Positions 42,761-52,600 are shown, counted from the stretch's first letter. The stretch is 64,000 bases of DNA from Agrobacterium cucumeris (GCF_030036535.1 NZ_CP080387.1:2732501-2796500); one strand, 5' to 3'. Program-made: numbers and translations. Notes: generated by a model from the sequence alone, not told the origin.

Positions 42761-43722
42761 TGATGTCAATGACGATTTTCGAAACCAACGCCCCCCATCC
42801 CGAAGCAAGCCTGCTGACAGCCTTTTCAAAAAATGCCCTCGACCGTTTCGCCGAGAAGCGGACGGAAGAGTGCGTTGCCGATGCGCTGAAAATCGATGGC
42901 ACCCATATTTTCGCCTTCTCCGGTAACCGGCTTGTCCTGAAGCACGATGATCAGGTCATCGATCCCCTGTTCTCCGCCTATGAACTGGCCGAGTTGCAGC
43001 CGGATTTCGACAATGCCGTGCTGCTTGGATACCGTGAGACCGGCGAGCCGAGAATAGCCGTGCCGGTTGCCGTCGCCGAAGACCGTCTGGCGAGCCATTA
43101 CAAGCTCGCCGACGCCCGTACGCTTTACCGCGATCATCTGCTCGATGAGGAATTGCTCAGTGAAGTTGCTCAGGCTGTCAGTCTCACGCACTGGAATGGT
43201 GACAATCGCTTTTGTGGCAAGTGCGGCGGCAGCATGGAGCTGCGAATCGGTGGCTACAAGCGGATCTGCGCCGCCTGCAACCACACTATTTTTCCGCGAA
43301 CCGATCCTGTCGTCATCATGATGACGATCGATATCGAGCGTGATCTTTGCCTGCTTGGTCGTGGCGCCCATTTTGCGCCGGGCATGTATTCCTGCCTCGC
43401 CGGCTTCGTTGAACCGGGTGAAACCATCGAGCAGGCCGTCCGCCGCGAAACGCATGAGGAATCCGGTGTCGACATCGGCCGCGTGCGCTATCACGCCTCC
43501 CAGCCGTGGCCGATGCCGCATACGCTGATGATCGGCTGTTATGCCGAAGCGCTCTCTTTCGATATCGCCCGTGACGAGATCGAACTGGAGGATTGCCGGT
43601 GGTTTACACGCACCGAGGTGGCCGCGATGCTGGAGACGGCGACGGGCGAAGGCTTTTCCGCCCCTCCGGGCGGCGCCATCGCGCACCGGCTGATGCGCGA
43701 CTGGGTGGAATGGACGAAATGA
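42760..43722 (+). CDS. nudC: NADH pyrophosphatase NudC
   Basis: 320 residues. Zinc ribbon C152, C155, C170, C173, then the Nudix box at about 215-237 (GFVEPGETIEQAV, RRETHEESGV), followed by the SQPWPMP motif that marks the NudC subfamily. It hydrolyses NAD(H) to NMN(H) and AMP and, in E. coli, removes NAD caps from RNA. It starts on the HIT gene stop codon. Confidence 0.92.
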   Translation: MMSMTIFETNAPHPEASLLTAFSKNALDRFAEKRTEECVADALKIDGTHIFAFSGNRLVLKHDDQVIDPLFSAYELAELQPDFDNAVLLGYRETGEPRIAVPVAVAEDRLASHYKLADARTLYRDHLLDEELLSEVAQAVSLTHWNGDNRFCGKCGGSMELRIGGYKRICAACNHTIFPRTDPVVIMMTIDIERDLCLLGRGAHFAPGMYSCLAGFVEPGETIEQAVRRETHEESGVDIGRVRYHASQPWPMPHTLMIGCYAEALSFDIARDEIELEDCRWFTRTEVAAMLETATGEGFSAPPGGAIAHRLMRDWVEWTK

Positions 43723-43739
43723 ACCGCGTTGCGGCAGGC

Positions 43740-44615
43740 TCAGCTCTGGTTGAGCTTGCCGCGCATTGCGTGGCCCTTGTAGACGCCGAGAATACGGACT
43801 TTTTCTGAGAAGAAGCGCAACTCGTCCAGCGCATGCCGTACCGGCTCGTCATCCGGATGGCCTTCAATGTCGGCATAGAACTGCGTCGCGACGAATTTTC
43901 CACCGAGCTGATAGCTCTCCAGCTTCGTCATGTTGATGCCGTTCGTCGCAAAGCCGCCCATGGCCTTGTAGAGCGCGGCCGGAATGTTGCGGACGTTGAA
44001 AACAAAGGTGGTGACGATGATTTCGTCGGTAGATTTGCCGTCAGACTGGCGTTTGGCCCAGTTTTCATCACGCGACAGCACGACGAAACGGGTGACGTTG
44101 TTTTCCGAATCCTCGACATTTTCGGCCAGAATATCGAGACCATAGAGATCAGCCGCAAGGCGTGGTGCGAGCGCTGCCATGCTGCGGTCACCCTTTTCCG
44201 AAACCTGCTTGGCCGCACCCGCGGTATCGCCGGCGATAACCGGTTTCCAGCCGTTGGAGCGGATGATCTTGCGGCACTGGCCAAGCGCATGAATGTGGCT
44301 GTGGACGGTGCGAATCTCGTCTTTTTTTACACCCGGCATGACCATCAGCTGGAAGCGGATCGGCATGAAATATTCACCGATGATATGCAGACGCGATTCC
44401 GGCAGCAGATGGTGAATATCGGCGACACGGCCGGCCAGCGTATTTTCGATCGGGATCATGCCGAGATCGGCTTCGCCATTTTCAATGGCGTTGAAGGCAT
44501 CCTCGAACGTCGGGCACGGCAGAGGCTCCATATCCGGGAACATGTCACGGCAGGCCATGTCGGAATTCGCGCCGAATTCGCCCTGAAAGGCAATGCGATT
44601 TGTGCTCAAGGTCAT
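43740..44615 (-). CDS. pheA: Prephenate dehydratase
   Basis: 291 residues, monofunctional (no chorismate mutase domain). Substrate-site motif NVTRFVVLSRD, and a C-terminal ACT domain (NIPAALYKAMGGFATNGINM, with LESYQLGG) for feedback inhibition by phenylalanine. It makes phenylpyruvate in phenylalanine synthesis. It starts 11 bases after kdsB ends, so the two are probably co-transcribed. Confidence 0.95.
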   Translation of the reverse strand: MTLSTNRIAFQGEFGANSDMACRDMFPDMEPLPCPTFEDAFNAIENGEADLGMIPIENTLAGRVADIHHLLPESRLHIIGEYFMPIRFQLMVMPGVKKDEIRTVHSHIHALGQCRKIIRSNGWKPVIAGDTAGAAKQVSEKGDRSMAALAPRLAADLYGLDILAENVEDSENNVTRFVVLSRDENWAKRQSDGKSTDEIIVTTFVFNVRNIPAALYKAMGGFATNGINMTKLESYQLGGKFVATQFYADIEGHPDDEPVRHALDELRFFSEKVRILGVYKGHAMRGKLNQS

Positions 44616-44626
44616 GACATTATCCG

Positions 44627-45382
44627 TTAGAGAGTTCTGCTTGCAAGAATGCTGCGGGCTTTTTCGAGGTCGTGCGGCGTGTCGACGCCGAGCGGCACGG
44701 AGCGGACGATTTCCGCATCGATGCGCATGCCGGCTTCCAGCGCCCGTAGCTGTTCCAGCCGCTCGCGCTTTTCCAGCGGCGAGGGCGGAAGGCTCACGAA
44801 TGTCTCAAGTGCGGCGCGGCGATAGGTGTAAAGCCCGATATGGTGATAAAGCGGGCCGTCGCCAGAAGGCGCGGTCGCACGCGTAAAATAAAGGGCGCGC
44901 AGCCGAGTTTCGGAGAGCGGGCTGCCCACGACTTTCACGACGTTCGGATTGGTTTTTTCATCCTCGTCGGTGATTTCCACCGTCAGCGTGGCGATATCGA
45001 CGGCGGGGTTCTCCAGCGGGCGCAGAGAGGCGCGGATCGTTTCCGCCTCGATGGTCGGCAGATCGCCCTGGACATTGATGACGTATTCGGCGTTGCCGTG
45101 AGGATCGGCCTTTTGCAGCGCTTCGAAGATGCGGTCCGAACCGGACTGGTGGTCGTCCCGCGTCATCATCACGTCGAAACCGGCATTTTGAACGGCCGAA
45201 AAAACCTGTTCGTCATCGACAGCAACGACGATTCGTTCCGCACCTGCTTCTCGCGCACGCAACGCCACCTGAACGATCATCGGCTTGCCGCCAATATCCG
45301 CAAGCGGCTTGCCTGGCAGGCGTGTGGATGCCATCCGCGCCGGTATGAGGACGACAGCTTTCTCGAAATCCCGATTCTTCAT
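44627..45382 (-). CDS. kdsB: CMP-KDO synthetase
   Basis: 251 residues. The cytidylyltransferase P-loop-like region [21 protein letters not shown], plus VINVQGDLP and [14 protein letters not shown], identify 3-deoxy-manno-octulosonate cytidylyltransferase. It activates KDO for the lipopolysaccharide core. First gene of kdsB-pheA and divergent from the cytochrome gene. Confidence 0.95.
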   Translation of the reverse strand: MKNRDFEKAVVLIPARMASTRLPGKPLADIGGKPMIVQVALRAREAGAERIVVAVDDEQVFSAVQNAGFDVMMTRDDHQSGSDRIFEALQKADPHGNAEYVINVQGDLPTIEAETIRASLRPLENPAVDIATLTVEITDEDEKTNPNVVKVVGSPLSETRLRALYFTRATAPSGDGPLYHHIGLYTYRRAALETFVSLPPSPLEKRERLEQLRALEAGMRIDAEIVRSVPLGVDTPHDLEKARSILASRTL

Positions 45383-45532
45383 CCGACACCCTTCAAATCC
45401 CGTCCGAAAAGTGTCAAAACGTCACGGAGTGGGGACCATTATTCAAGTTGCGCAGGCTGTGCAAAAGCCATAGCTTTCGAGTAATTTCAAGATGCCCGGT
45501 TATATGGAGCGGATGCGAGGGAGCGCATATAG

Positions 45533-46108
45533 ATGAATTCTTATGTAAATATGGGCGTTGGGGCGTTGCTGGGTACGGTTTTTGTCCTGATGTCGGTGTC
45601 AATTGCTTCTGAGGGCATTTTTCATGCGCCTACGCCCGAGAAGGAAGGTTACGCCATTGCTGCTGCAGAAAGCGGCGGTGAAGCAGCCGGCGGAGAAACG
45701 GCTGCCGCAGCGACGCCAATCGCGCAATTGCTTGCGAACGCCGACGCTGCCAAGGGCGAAACGGTCTTCAAGAAGTGTACGAGCTGTCATACCGGAGAGA
45801 GTGGTGGTGCAAACAAGGTCGGCCCCAATCTCTTCGATATCGTCAACCGGCCGATCGCCAGCCACGAAGGTTTCAGCTATTCCGCAGGCATGAAGGATTT
45901 CTCCAAGGGCGGTTCCGTGCATTGGGATTACGATCATCTCAGCTTCTTTCTCGAAGCTCCGAAGAAACACGTTCCCGGAACGGCCATGGGTTTTGCGGGT
46001 GTGAAGAAAGAAACGGAGAGAGCCGATCTGATCGCTTATCTGCGTACGCTGTCGGCAAACCCGGCACCGCTGCCGGATCCGGCAGCTGCTCCCGCGCCGA
46101 CGAACTGA
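45533..46108 (+). CDS. cycM: Membrane-anchored c-type cytochrome (CycM-like)
   Basis: 191 residues. An uncleaved N-terminal membrane helix (about 8-27), an Ala/Glu/Gly-rich linker, then a class I cytochrome c domain with haem site CTSCH and a likely methionine ligand in AMGFAG. It closely resembles CycM of rhizobia, which carries electrons to the aa3 oxidase. A Pro/Ala tail and an intrinsic terminator follow. Confidence 0.9.
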   Translation: MNSYVNMGVGALLGTVFVLMSVSIASEGIFHAPTPEKEGYAIAAAESGGEAAGGETAAAATPIAQLLANADAAKGETVFKKCTSCHTGESGGANKVGPNLFDIVNRPIASHEGFSYSAGMKDFSKGGSVHWDYDHLSFFLEAPKKHVPGTAMGFAGVKKETERADLIAYLRTLSANPAPLPDPAAAPAPTN

Positions 46109-46126
46109 CGCAAATCTGATTCATAC

Positions 46127-46157
46127 AAAAAAGCCCGGCAGCGATGCCGGGCTTTTT
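46127..46157 (+). terminator. Terminator after cytochrome gene
   Basis: GCCCGGCA/TGCCGGGC stem with GCGA tetraloop, flanked by AAAAAA and TTTTT, so it can work in both directions, also for the minus-strand sugar transferase gene ending at 46187. Confidence 0.88.
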
Positions 46158-46186
46158 CATTCTGTGGCATGGCAGTTCTTAAACGA

Positions 46187-46915
46187 TCAGAAGCCCTTGC
46201 CGCCACGCAATTCGGAAATCACGGTTCCGACCATGATCCTGATGTCCAGCCAGACCGAAAAATTGTCGACGTAATAGAGATCGGAAACAATCCGTGCCCG
46301 CGCCTTGTCACTACGATCCGTCGGGCCGCGCAGCCCGCGCATCTGTGCAAGGCCGGTAATGCCCGGCCGCATCTGGTGCCGCATATGATAATGAGGAACC
46401 AGCTCTTCATAAGGCCGGCCGGCCGCCAGCATGCCGATGGCATGGCAGCGCGGGCCGACAAGCGACATATCGCCTTTCAATACATTGATAAGCTGTGGCA
46501 ATTCATCGATGTTGGTGCGGCGGAGAACGGCGCCGATGCGGGTTATGCGCGGGTCGTTCTTCACCGTTTGTGCCACACCGGTGGCGTCGCCCAGTTCGGT
46601 CCGCATGGAGCGAAATTTATAGACCCGGATTTTTCGCCCGTTCATGCCCCAGCGGATTTGCGAGAACAGAACTGGCCCCTTGCTGTCCAATTTCACCAGC
46701 GCCGCAACCGTCAGCAGTACGGGCGCCAGCGCGACAAGGGCGATGGACGCCCCTGCAATGTCGATTGTTCTTTTGAGCGCGAACTGGCCGCGCTGCAACG
46801 CAGATGGGTTTTTTTCTAAAAAGGAAGTCTGCATTTCCGCCGTTTCGAAACTGGCGGCCGCAGGATAGGGAGCACCGTAAAAAACGGCATGCGATGAGCC
46901 TTTAGTACCCAGCAT
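46187..46915 (-). CDS. Undecaprenyl-phosphate sugar phosphotransferase (ExoY-like)
   Basis: 242 residues from the ATG at 46915. An in-frame TTG eleven codons earlier is less likely. One membrane segment ([17 protein letters not shown]) follows the start motif KRTIDI. Conserved KFRSM and [20 protein letters not shown] mark the bacterial sugar transferase family that adds the first sugar-1-phosphate to undecaprenyl phosphate for exopolysaccharide. It is isolated from other polysaccharide genes. The upstream region is strikingly A/T rich. Confidence 0.87.
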   Translation of the reverse strand: MLGTKGSSHAVFYGAPYPAAASFETAEMQTSFLEKNPSALQRGQFALKRTIDIAGASIALVALAPVLLTVAALVKLDSKGPVLFSQIRWGMNGRKIRVYKFRSMRTELGDATGVAQTVKNDPRITRIGAVLRRTNIDELPQLINVLKGDMSLVGPRCHAIGMLAAGRPYEELVPHYHMRHQMRPGITGLAQMRGLRGPTDRSDKARARIVSDLYYVDNFSVWLDIRIMVGTVISELRGGKGF

Positions 46916-46948
46916 AATATGGAACCCTGAAAAGTTATTTTGAAACAA

Positions 46949-47204
46949 GAAAATTAATTTATATGAACAATTAATAATTCATTTACCGTAAAAAGTCACC
47001 CGAAATGTAGCCGCCTCGGCGCAAAAGGCAATCTAGGGTTAATGCTGGTGCACGCATATGTTGCGGCTTTAGGGCGTCTCCGCTCATGGATGCGGATTTG
47101 AAGCACCAAGCCTCTGGAAAAACGGGGACTTTGCGGAAAGTGAGCCTATGGCTGCCGAACCTACTATCGGTCATTAAACCGGCCGGCTCATACCCGATGC
47201 GGGG
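46949..47204. other. Intergenic region with no recognised feature
   Basis: The right side of the sugar transferase promoter is A/T rich (around 46940-46990). No gene, repeat or RNA is supported between here and the PBP stop codon at 47205. Confidence 0.5.
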
Positions 47205-49550
47205 TCAATTTCCCATCAGAATGTCGAGCAGGGTCGTCTGTTTCGGCCCGGATGTCGCAGGGGATTGACCGCCTATATCCGCTGGCGGCACAGGTCCATT
47301 GCCGGCCTGATAGCCGGGTTCGATGTCGCGGGAGGGGATGTTCGCCGGCGGCATGGCCATGCCCGGCTGATTCGGGTTCGGCGAAGCGGGTGCATCGGGA
47401 TAGGCGCGGGGGTCCGTTGTTCCGCCGCCCAGCGCATTGGAAATGATGTCGCCGATGGAAGAGGGCGCGTTTTCGGGCGCCGGTTGCTGCATTTCCCCAA
47501 GCGGCGGCACGGCACCTGCGCCAAGGCCGAAGAGTGGCGAAGGCGAAAGCCCGGAATGGGCGGCGGTCATGAAATCCTTCCAGGCTCTTGCCGGAAGACC
47601 GCCACCGGTAACCTTTTTCATCGAGGTGCCGTCGTCATTGCCAAACCAGACGCCCGTGGTCAGATTGCTTGTGTAGCCGACAAAAAGTGCGTCGCGAAAG
47701 GATTGAGTGGTGCCGGATTTTCCCGCTGCCTGCCAGCCTTGCAGGCGTGCAGCCTTGCCTGTGCCTTCGGTAATGACGCGCGACAGCATACTGTTCATGG
47801 TTGCGGCGATTTCCTCGCTCAGTACACGCGGCGGGTTGTCGTATTTGTTTTCGTAAAGCACCTTGCCATCGGCATCGGTGATACGCTTGACGATATGCGG
47901 AGTCGCCTTGTAGCCGCCATTCATGAAAGGTGCGTAGGAAGCGGTCAGCTCCATCAGTGACACTTCCGAAGTGCCGAGTGCGATGGAGGCATTGTTCTGC
48001 AGCTCCGATTCGATGCCCATGCGATGCGCCACCTGCGTCACCCGGTCAGGGCCAACTTCCATCACCAGCTGTGCGGCTATCGTGTTCAGCGAATTGGCGA
48101 GTGCTGTGGCGAGTGTCACTTCGCCACGGAATTTCTTCTCGTAATTTTCCGGGGTCCAGTTGCCGATGCGGACCGGTGCGTCGTTGCGAATGGTGTAAGG
48201 GGTAAGCCCCGATTCGAGCGCGGCCACATAAACAAAGGGTTTGAAGGCCGAACCGGGTTGGCGTTTCGCCTTGGCGGCACGGTTGAACTGGCTTTCGGCA
48301 TAATCAGCCCCGCCGACGACGGCCCGGATCGCGCCCGTGCCATCGATGGAGACCAGCGCCGCCTGCGAAGCGCCCTGCTTCTTGCCATCACCCTGCAATA
48401 TTTGGGTCAGCGCCTTTTCGGCGTCGCGTTCAAGATTGGGGTCGATGGTCGTATCGACGACGATGTCCTGCTTGACCTCGCCAACCAGGCTGCGCACTTC
48501 CTCCAGAACCATATCGGCGGCGTAATGTTCGGCGCCGGACCAGAAACGTTTCGCCTTGGTTGGCGGCTGCGACATGGCAGTCTTGATTTCATCGTCCGTG
48601 ATGAAGCCGACATCGCGCATGGATTGCAGCACGACCTGCGCCCGCTCTTCCGCTGCCTGCGGATCACGTGCGGGTGAAAGGCGCGACGGGGCCTTCAGAA
48701 GCCCGGCAAGCATTGCCGCTTCGCCCAGATTGACGTCGCGCGCGGATTTGTTGAAGTAGCGCCGGGAAGCCGCCTCGACGCCATAGGCATTGGACCCGAA
48801 ATAGACGCGATTGAGATACATCGCGAGAATCTGGTCCTTGGTAAATTCATGCTCCAGCCAGAACGACAAAAGCACTTCCTGAACCTTGCGCTCCAGCGTC
48901 CGGTCGGGAGAGAGGAACAGGTTTTTCGCCAGCTGCTGCGTCAGCGTCGAGCCGCCTTGCACTGTTCGCCCCGTCAGCACATTCGTCACGATTGCACGGC
49001 CGAGACCCAGCGGATCGATACCGAAATGCGAATAAAACCGCCGGTCCTCGATCGCCATGACGGCCTGGGGAATATAAGGCGACATGTCTTCCAGCGCGAG
49101 CGCCTCGCCGCCTGTCGTGCCGCGATTGGCAAGCACGCTGCCATTGACCGAAACGATCTTCACATTCGGCGGGCGTTCGGGAATGGACCAGCTGCTGGCG
49201 CTTGGCATGCGTGCGCCATAATAAAGGACAAGGCCGGCAACGCCGATACCGCCCCAGATACCGAGCACGATGCACCAGTAAAAGAGGGAGCGGACAATGC
49301 CCGTCGCGCCGCGGCCGGAGGAATTGCGGGAGCGTTTTTCTTTTTTCTGCGATTTGGCGCGACCGGTGGTGGCCTTCGGCTTTCTGGCGGGCTGCTTTGC
49401 GGTTCCGCTGATGCGTTCGCTGGCGTCGAGGCGCAGGTCATCGCCGGACTCGTGGAAATCCCCGAAGGAAGGTTCTACCCGATCGCGTGATTTGCCCTTG
49501 CCTGCCATCCAGCCGAAATTGCTCCTTAATTCACGAGACCGCGCATCCAT
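47205..49550 (-). CDS. Class A penicillin-binding protein (PBP1A family)
   Basis: 781 residues: a basic cytoplasmic N-terminus (about 1-85), one membrane helix (about 88-110), a GT51 glycosyltransferase domain with EDRRFYSHFGID and GGSTLTQQLAKNLFL, and a transpeptidase domain with SxxK (SAFK), SxN (SLN) and KTG-like KSGTTQ motifs. It polymerises and cross-links peptidoglycan. The C-terminal 100 residues are Pro/Gly-rich and disordered. The unusually long charged N-terminus may bind a cytoplasmic partner. Confidence 0.92.
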   Translation of the reverse strand: MDARSRELRSNFGWMAGKGKSRDRVEPSFGDFHESGDDLRLDASERISGTAKQPARKPKATTGRAKSQKKEKRSRNSSGRGATGIVRSLFYWCIVLGIWGGIGVAGLVLYYGARMPSASSWSIPERPPNVKIVSVNGSVLANRGTTGGEALALEDMSPYIPQAVMAIEDRRFYSHFGIDPLGLGRAIVTNVLTGRTVQGGSTLTQQLAKNLFLSPDRTLERKVQEVLLSFWLEHEFTKDQILAMYLNRVYFGSNAYGVEAASRRYFNKSARDVNLGEAAMLAGLLKAPSRLSPARDPQAAEERAQVVLQSMRDVGFITDDEIKTAMSQPPTKAKRFWSGAEHYAADMVLEEVRSLVGEVKQDIVVDTTIDPNLERDAEKALTQILQGDGKKQGASQAALVSIDGTGAIRAVVGGADYAESQFNRAAKAKRQPGSAFKPFVYVAALESGLTPYTIRNDAPVRIGNWTPENYEKKFRGEVTLATALANSLNTIAAQLVMEVGPDRVTQVAHRMGIESELQNNASIALGTSEVSLMELTASYAPFMNGGYKATPHIVKRITDADGKVLYENKYDNPPRVLSEEIAATMNSMLSRVITEGTGKAARLQGWQAAGKSGTTQSFRDALFVGYTSNLTTGVWFGNDDGTSMKKVTGGGLPARAWKDFMTAAHSGLSPSPLFGLGAGAVPPLGEMQQPAPENAPSSIGDIISNALGGGTTDPRAYPDAPASPNPNQPGMAMPPANIPSRDIEPGYQAGNGPVPPADIGGQSPATSGPKQTTLLDILMGN

Positions 49551-49653
49551 ATGACCTTCAGGCTTCTATGCCAGCGCGATCCTTAATCCAGGATGAAGAG
49601 TTTAAATGCGGCAATTTAAGGCGGGGTTAAGCCCAGACGGGATCAAATCGCCG

Positions 49654-50112
49654 TCATTGGCAGACGTCGACCCATTCCGCTCCCGTCAATTCAGCCATGG
49701 CATCGGGCGAAATCCGCACCGCCGCATTGGTGGCGCCGGCCGCCGGCACCACCTCGTCATAGTTTTTCAGCGATATGTCGCAGAACACCGGCAGAGGTGA
49801 GGGCAGCCCGAAAGGGCACACGCCACCGATGGGATGGCTGGTCACTGCAACCACGTCTTCCGGCCCCAGCATGCGCGGCTTGGCGCCGAAATGATCACGG
49901 AATTTCCGGTTGTCGAGCCGCTTCGTACCGGCGGTGACGACGAGAAGAATGGTGTCGCCGGCCTTCAGGCAGATTGTTTTGGCAATCTGGTCCGGCTCGA
50001 CGCCATGCGCTTCGGCAGCCAGCGCGACGGTCGCCGAACTGGCTTCCGTTTCGATAACGGTCACTTCCGGCAATTTCTCGGTGAAGAAGGCTCTCACGGA
50101 TTCGATAGTCAT
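49654..50112 (-). CDS. YbaK/EbsC family aminoacyl-tRNA deacylase
   Basis: 152 residues of the YbaK fold: QIAKTICLKAGD with the catalytic lysine, VVTAGTKRLDNRKF, and GGVCPFGLPSPLPVF. Members hydrolyse mischarged prolyl-tRNA (Cys or Ala). The exact specificity cannot be assigned. Single gene, divergent from the sRNA and cspA. Confidence 0.87.
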   Translation of the reverse strand: MTIESVRAFFTEKLPEVTVIETEASSATVALAAEAHGVEPDQIAKTICLKAGDTILLVVTAGTKRLDNRKFRDHFGAKPRMLGPEDVVAVTSHPIGGVCPFGLPSPLPVFCDISLKNYDEVVPAAGATNAAVRISPDAMAELTGAEWVDVCQ

Positions 50113-50228
50113 GCGTATTTATTAGGCGGTAAGCGAGGGAGCTTCAAGACGCCAGGAGATAGCTATGCATTTTGTGCAATGCTGCGCTGCGATGAAGTGT
50201 CTGTTTTTTGAGCTGATATCCTGTATGT

Positions 50229-50350
50229 TCAAACCATCGAAGCGACGCACTCCTCCTCCCAGCGTCGCCCGATTGGACTGACAATACTCCTCCTCCCAAT
50301 TGTCAGTCAGTTTCAAGAACCCGGCGCACCTCCTCCCGCGCCGGGTTTTT
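50229..50350 (+). ncRNA. alpha-r14-like sRNA with three anti-Shine-Dalgarno loops
   Basis: Three hairpins in a row, each exposing a CCTCCTCCC or closely related pyrimidine run: stem GCGACGC/GCGTCGC (50242-50268), stem GACTGACAAT/ATTGTCAGTC (50276-50308), and terminator stem CCCGGCGC/GCGCCGGG (50320-50345) with TTTTT. This is the architecture of the rhizobial alpha-r14 family (NfeR1 in Sinorhizobium), whose loops pair with ribosome-binding sites of transporter mRNAs. The 5' end is estimated. Confidence 0.88.
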
Positions 50351-50425
50351 GCTGTTTAAAGCCCTGTTTTCAGCGGCTTCGGTTTGGCAGCGCTTCACAA
50401 AGATCACACCGTTTTTCAAAGAAAC

Positions 50426-50454
50426 TTGACTTTTGGCCCCTGCCAACCTAGGTG
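50426..50454 (+). promoter_or_regulatory. Candidate cspA promoter
   Basis: TTGACT (50426-50431) and TAGGTG (50449-50454) with 17 bp between. The -10 is weak. A start near 50460 would give a leader of about 130 nt, as is usual for cold-shock mRNAs. Confidence 0.4.
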
Positions 50455-50590
50455 TTCGCCCATCGATATTTGTTTGACGACCAGAGCTTCGGCGCCTTTT
50501 TGGGTGCACACGACGATCTTTCCTTCAAATTCGACCCAAGACCGCACTGCGCGCAGTGCAAATACAATTTGCCAACGGAAGGAAATCGTT

Positions 50591-50800
50591 ATGGCGACTG
50601 GTACAGTAAAGTGGTTCAACGCAACCAAGGGCTACGGCTTCATTCAGCCTGACGACGGTTCGCAGGACGTATTCGTGCACATCTCCGCTGTTGAGCGCGC
50701 TGGTTTGACCGCCCTCAACGACGGTCAGAAGCTCTCCTACGAGCTGATGCAGGATCGCCGCTCGGGCAAGATGTCCGCAGGCGAACTCGTCGTTTCCTGA
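50591..50800 (+). CDS. cspA: Cold-shock protein (CspA family)
   Basis: 69 residues, one cold-shock domain. RNP1-like KGYGFIQP and RNP2-like DVFVHIS are present. It is an RNA chaperone binding single-stranded RNA and DNA. The ATG at 50591 follows GGAAGGAAATCGTT. Frames opening further upstream are leader sequence. An intrinsic terminator lies 40 bases after the stop. Confidence 0.95.
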
Positions 50801-50837
50801 TAAGCGCTCTGGCCCTCACGGGTCATTGACATGAATG

Positions 50838-50866
50838 GAAAGGCCGGATTTTTCCGGCCTTTTTCT
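50838..50866 (+). terminator. Terminator after cspA
   Basis: AGGCCGGA/TCCGGCCT stem with TTTT loop, followed by TTTTC. Confidence 0.88.
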
Positions 50867-51030
50867 TTTGGAAGACGGTCCTGAACGGGCTGGCCTTGAA
50901 AAGAACGGATCGCATACCAATATAGGGTTCAACAGTGTTTCGGATGAAAACTGTCGGGCGGGCATTTTGATAATGCCGCTGTGATCGCGTTAACCAAAGA
51001 TTAACCGAAACAGCTGATCCTGACCGTGAA

Positions 51031-51147
51031 AGCAGCGTCGACATGATCGACGCGCTCTGAAGCATCAGACCGTTGAACGCTTTGACCACGGATGTACTGG
51101 CATTGACGAAAAACGGATGGAAAGGTCGGGCTTGCCCGGCCTTTTTG
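51031..51147 (+). ncRNA. Candidate sRNA, copy B of a two-copy family
   Basis: The same ordered elements as at 22585-22684: hairpin GCGTCGA-CATGA-TCGACGC (51035-51053), a CCGTT/AACGG stem (51070-51074 with 51112-51116) enclosing the identical CCACGGATGTACTGGC (51086-51101), and a terminator. The surrounding bases differ while the pairing is kept. No open frame of note covers it. It lies between cspA and the convergent M20 peptidase gene. Confidence 0.68.
51121..51147 (+). terminator. Intrinsic terminator of sRNA copy B
   Basis: GGTCGGG/CCCGGCC stem with a CTTG loop followed by TTTTTG. Confidence 0.85.
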
Positions 51148-51166
51148 TTTTGAGCGCCAAAAGCAG

Positions 51167-51198
51167 GAAAAGGAGGAGCCGGGTAGCCGACGCCTCCT
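51167..51198 (-). terminator. Terminator of the M20 peptidase gene
   Basis: On the minus strand a GGAGGC...GCTCCTCC stem around CGG/CCG pairs, ending in TTTTCC. The T run is short. Confidence 0.55.
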
Positions 51199-51208
51199 CT
51201 TTTCTTGG

Positions 51209-52600
51209 TTATTTTGCCGCCAGCGCGTCGAGAATCCGGACCCAGGAGCGGATGCCCTTGTGGAAGGACTGCAGGTCGTATTTTTCATTGGGCGAATGAA
51301 TGCGGTCGTCGGTGAGGCCGAAGCCGACAAGCAGCGAATCCATGCCCAGCATCTTCTGGAAATCACCGACGATCGGGATCGAGCCGCCCATGCCGATGAC
51401 GACGGCGGGATTTGGCCACTCGTCCGAAAGGGCGTTTTTGGCCTTGGTCAGCACGGGTGAATCGTAGGAAAGCTGGATGGCTGGTGATGCGCCATGCTCA
51501 TGAAACTCCACCGAGCAATCCGCCGGGATTTTCGAGCGTACATAAGCCCGGAAGCTCTCGCGAATGGCTGCGGGGTTCTGTTCACCAACCAGACGGAAAG
51601 ACACCTTGGCGGAAGCTTTTGCGGCGATCACGGTTTTGAAGCCGTCGCCGGTATAGCCGCCGATAATGCCGTTGACTTCCGCCGTCGGCCGCGCCCAGGT
51701 CTGCTCCAGCACGGTGCGGCCTTTTTCGCCCGAGGGAACCGAAAGGCCGACTTCACCGAGGAAGGCTTCCGCCGTGCGCCCCAGCGTTTCCCAGGAGGCC
51801 TTGATGTTGGCAGGCGTTTCCTCCACGCCGTCATAGAAGCCGGAAAGTGTGACACGGCCGGTTTCGTCATGCAGACCGGCCAAAATATCGGTGAGAATGT
51901 GGATCGGATTTGCCGCCGCACCGCCGAACAGGCCGGAATGCAGATCACGGTCAGCCGCGGTGATGACGATTTCTTCACCGACGAGGCCGCGAAGGGCGGC
52001 GGCAATGGCGGGCGTATCGCGGTCCCACATGCTGGTATCGCAGACCAGCGCATAATCGGCCTTCAGCTCATCTGCATTGGCTTCGAGGAACGGCTTCAGC
52101 GAGGGCGAGCCGGATTCCTCTTCGCCCTCAAAGAGGATGGTGACGCGGACCGGCAGGCCACCATTGACGGCCTTATAGGCCCGGCAAGCTTCCACGAAGG
52201 TCATCAGCTGGCCCTTGTCGTCAGCCGTTCCGCGGCCGGTAATCACCTGACGGCCAGCGCCGATATCCTTGATCGCCGGCTCGAATGGGTCATTTTCCCA
52301 GAGATTGAGCGGATCGACCGGCTGTACATCGTAATGCCCGTAAAAAAGCACATGTGGTGCGTCTTTGGTGGCTGCATCGTGATGCGCCACCACCATCGGA
52401 TGACCGGCCGTATCGCGAACGGAAGCCTCAAAGCCCAGTGAGGAAAGCGTTCTGACCAGCCATTCCGCCGCTTTGCGGCATTCCGCCTTATAGGCGGGGT
52501 CCGTGGAAATCGACGGAATGCGCACCAGTTCGAACAGCCGCTCGAGGCTGGATGTAAGATTGTCGTCGGCGGTGGAAAGAATGGGGGAAACGTCTGTCAT
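51209..52600 (-). CDS. M20 family dipeptidase
   Basis: 463 residues from the ATG at 52600, which follows AGGA at good spacing. Earlier in-frame starts have no site. Zinc ligands are visible: H and D in FYGHYDVQ, D in GRGTADDKGQ, E-E in EGEEESGS, with the dimerisation domain in the middle. A cytosolic metallopeptidase of the M20/M25/M40 (carnosinase/ArgE) type that probably hydrolyses dipeptides. The substrate is not known. Confidence 0.88.
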   Translation of the reverse strand: MTDVSPILSTADDNLTSSLERLFELVRIPSISTDPAYKAECRKAAEWLVRTLSSLGFEASVRDTAGHPMVVAHHDAATKDAPHVLFYGHYDVQPVDPLNLWENDPFEPAIKDIGAGRQVITGRGTADDKGQLMTFVEACRAYKAVNGGLPVRVTILFEGEEESGSPSLKPFLEANADELKADYALVCDTSMWDRDTPAIAAALRGLVGEEIVITAADRDLHSGLFGGAAANPIHILTDILAGLHDETGRVTLSGFYDGVEETPANIKASWETLGRTAEAFLGEVGLSVPSGEKGRTVLEQTWARPTAEVNGIIGGYTGDGFKTVIAAKASAKVSFRLVGEQNPAAIRESFRAYVRSKIPADCSVEFHEHGASPAIQLSYDSPVLTKAKNALSDEWPNPAVVIGMGGSIPIVGDFQKMLGMDSLLVGFGLTDDRIHSPNEKYDLQSFHKGIRSWVRILDALAAK

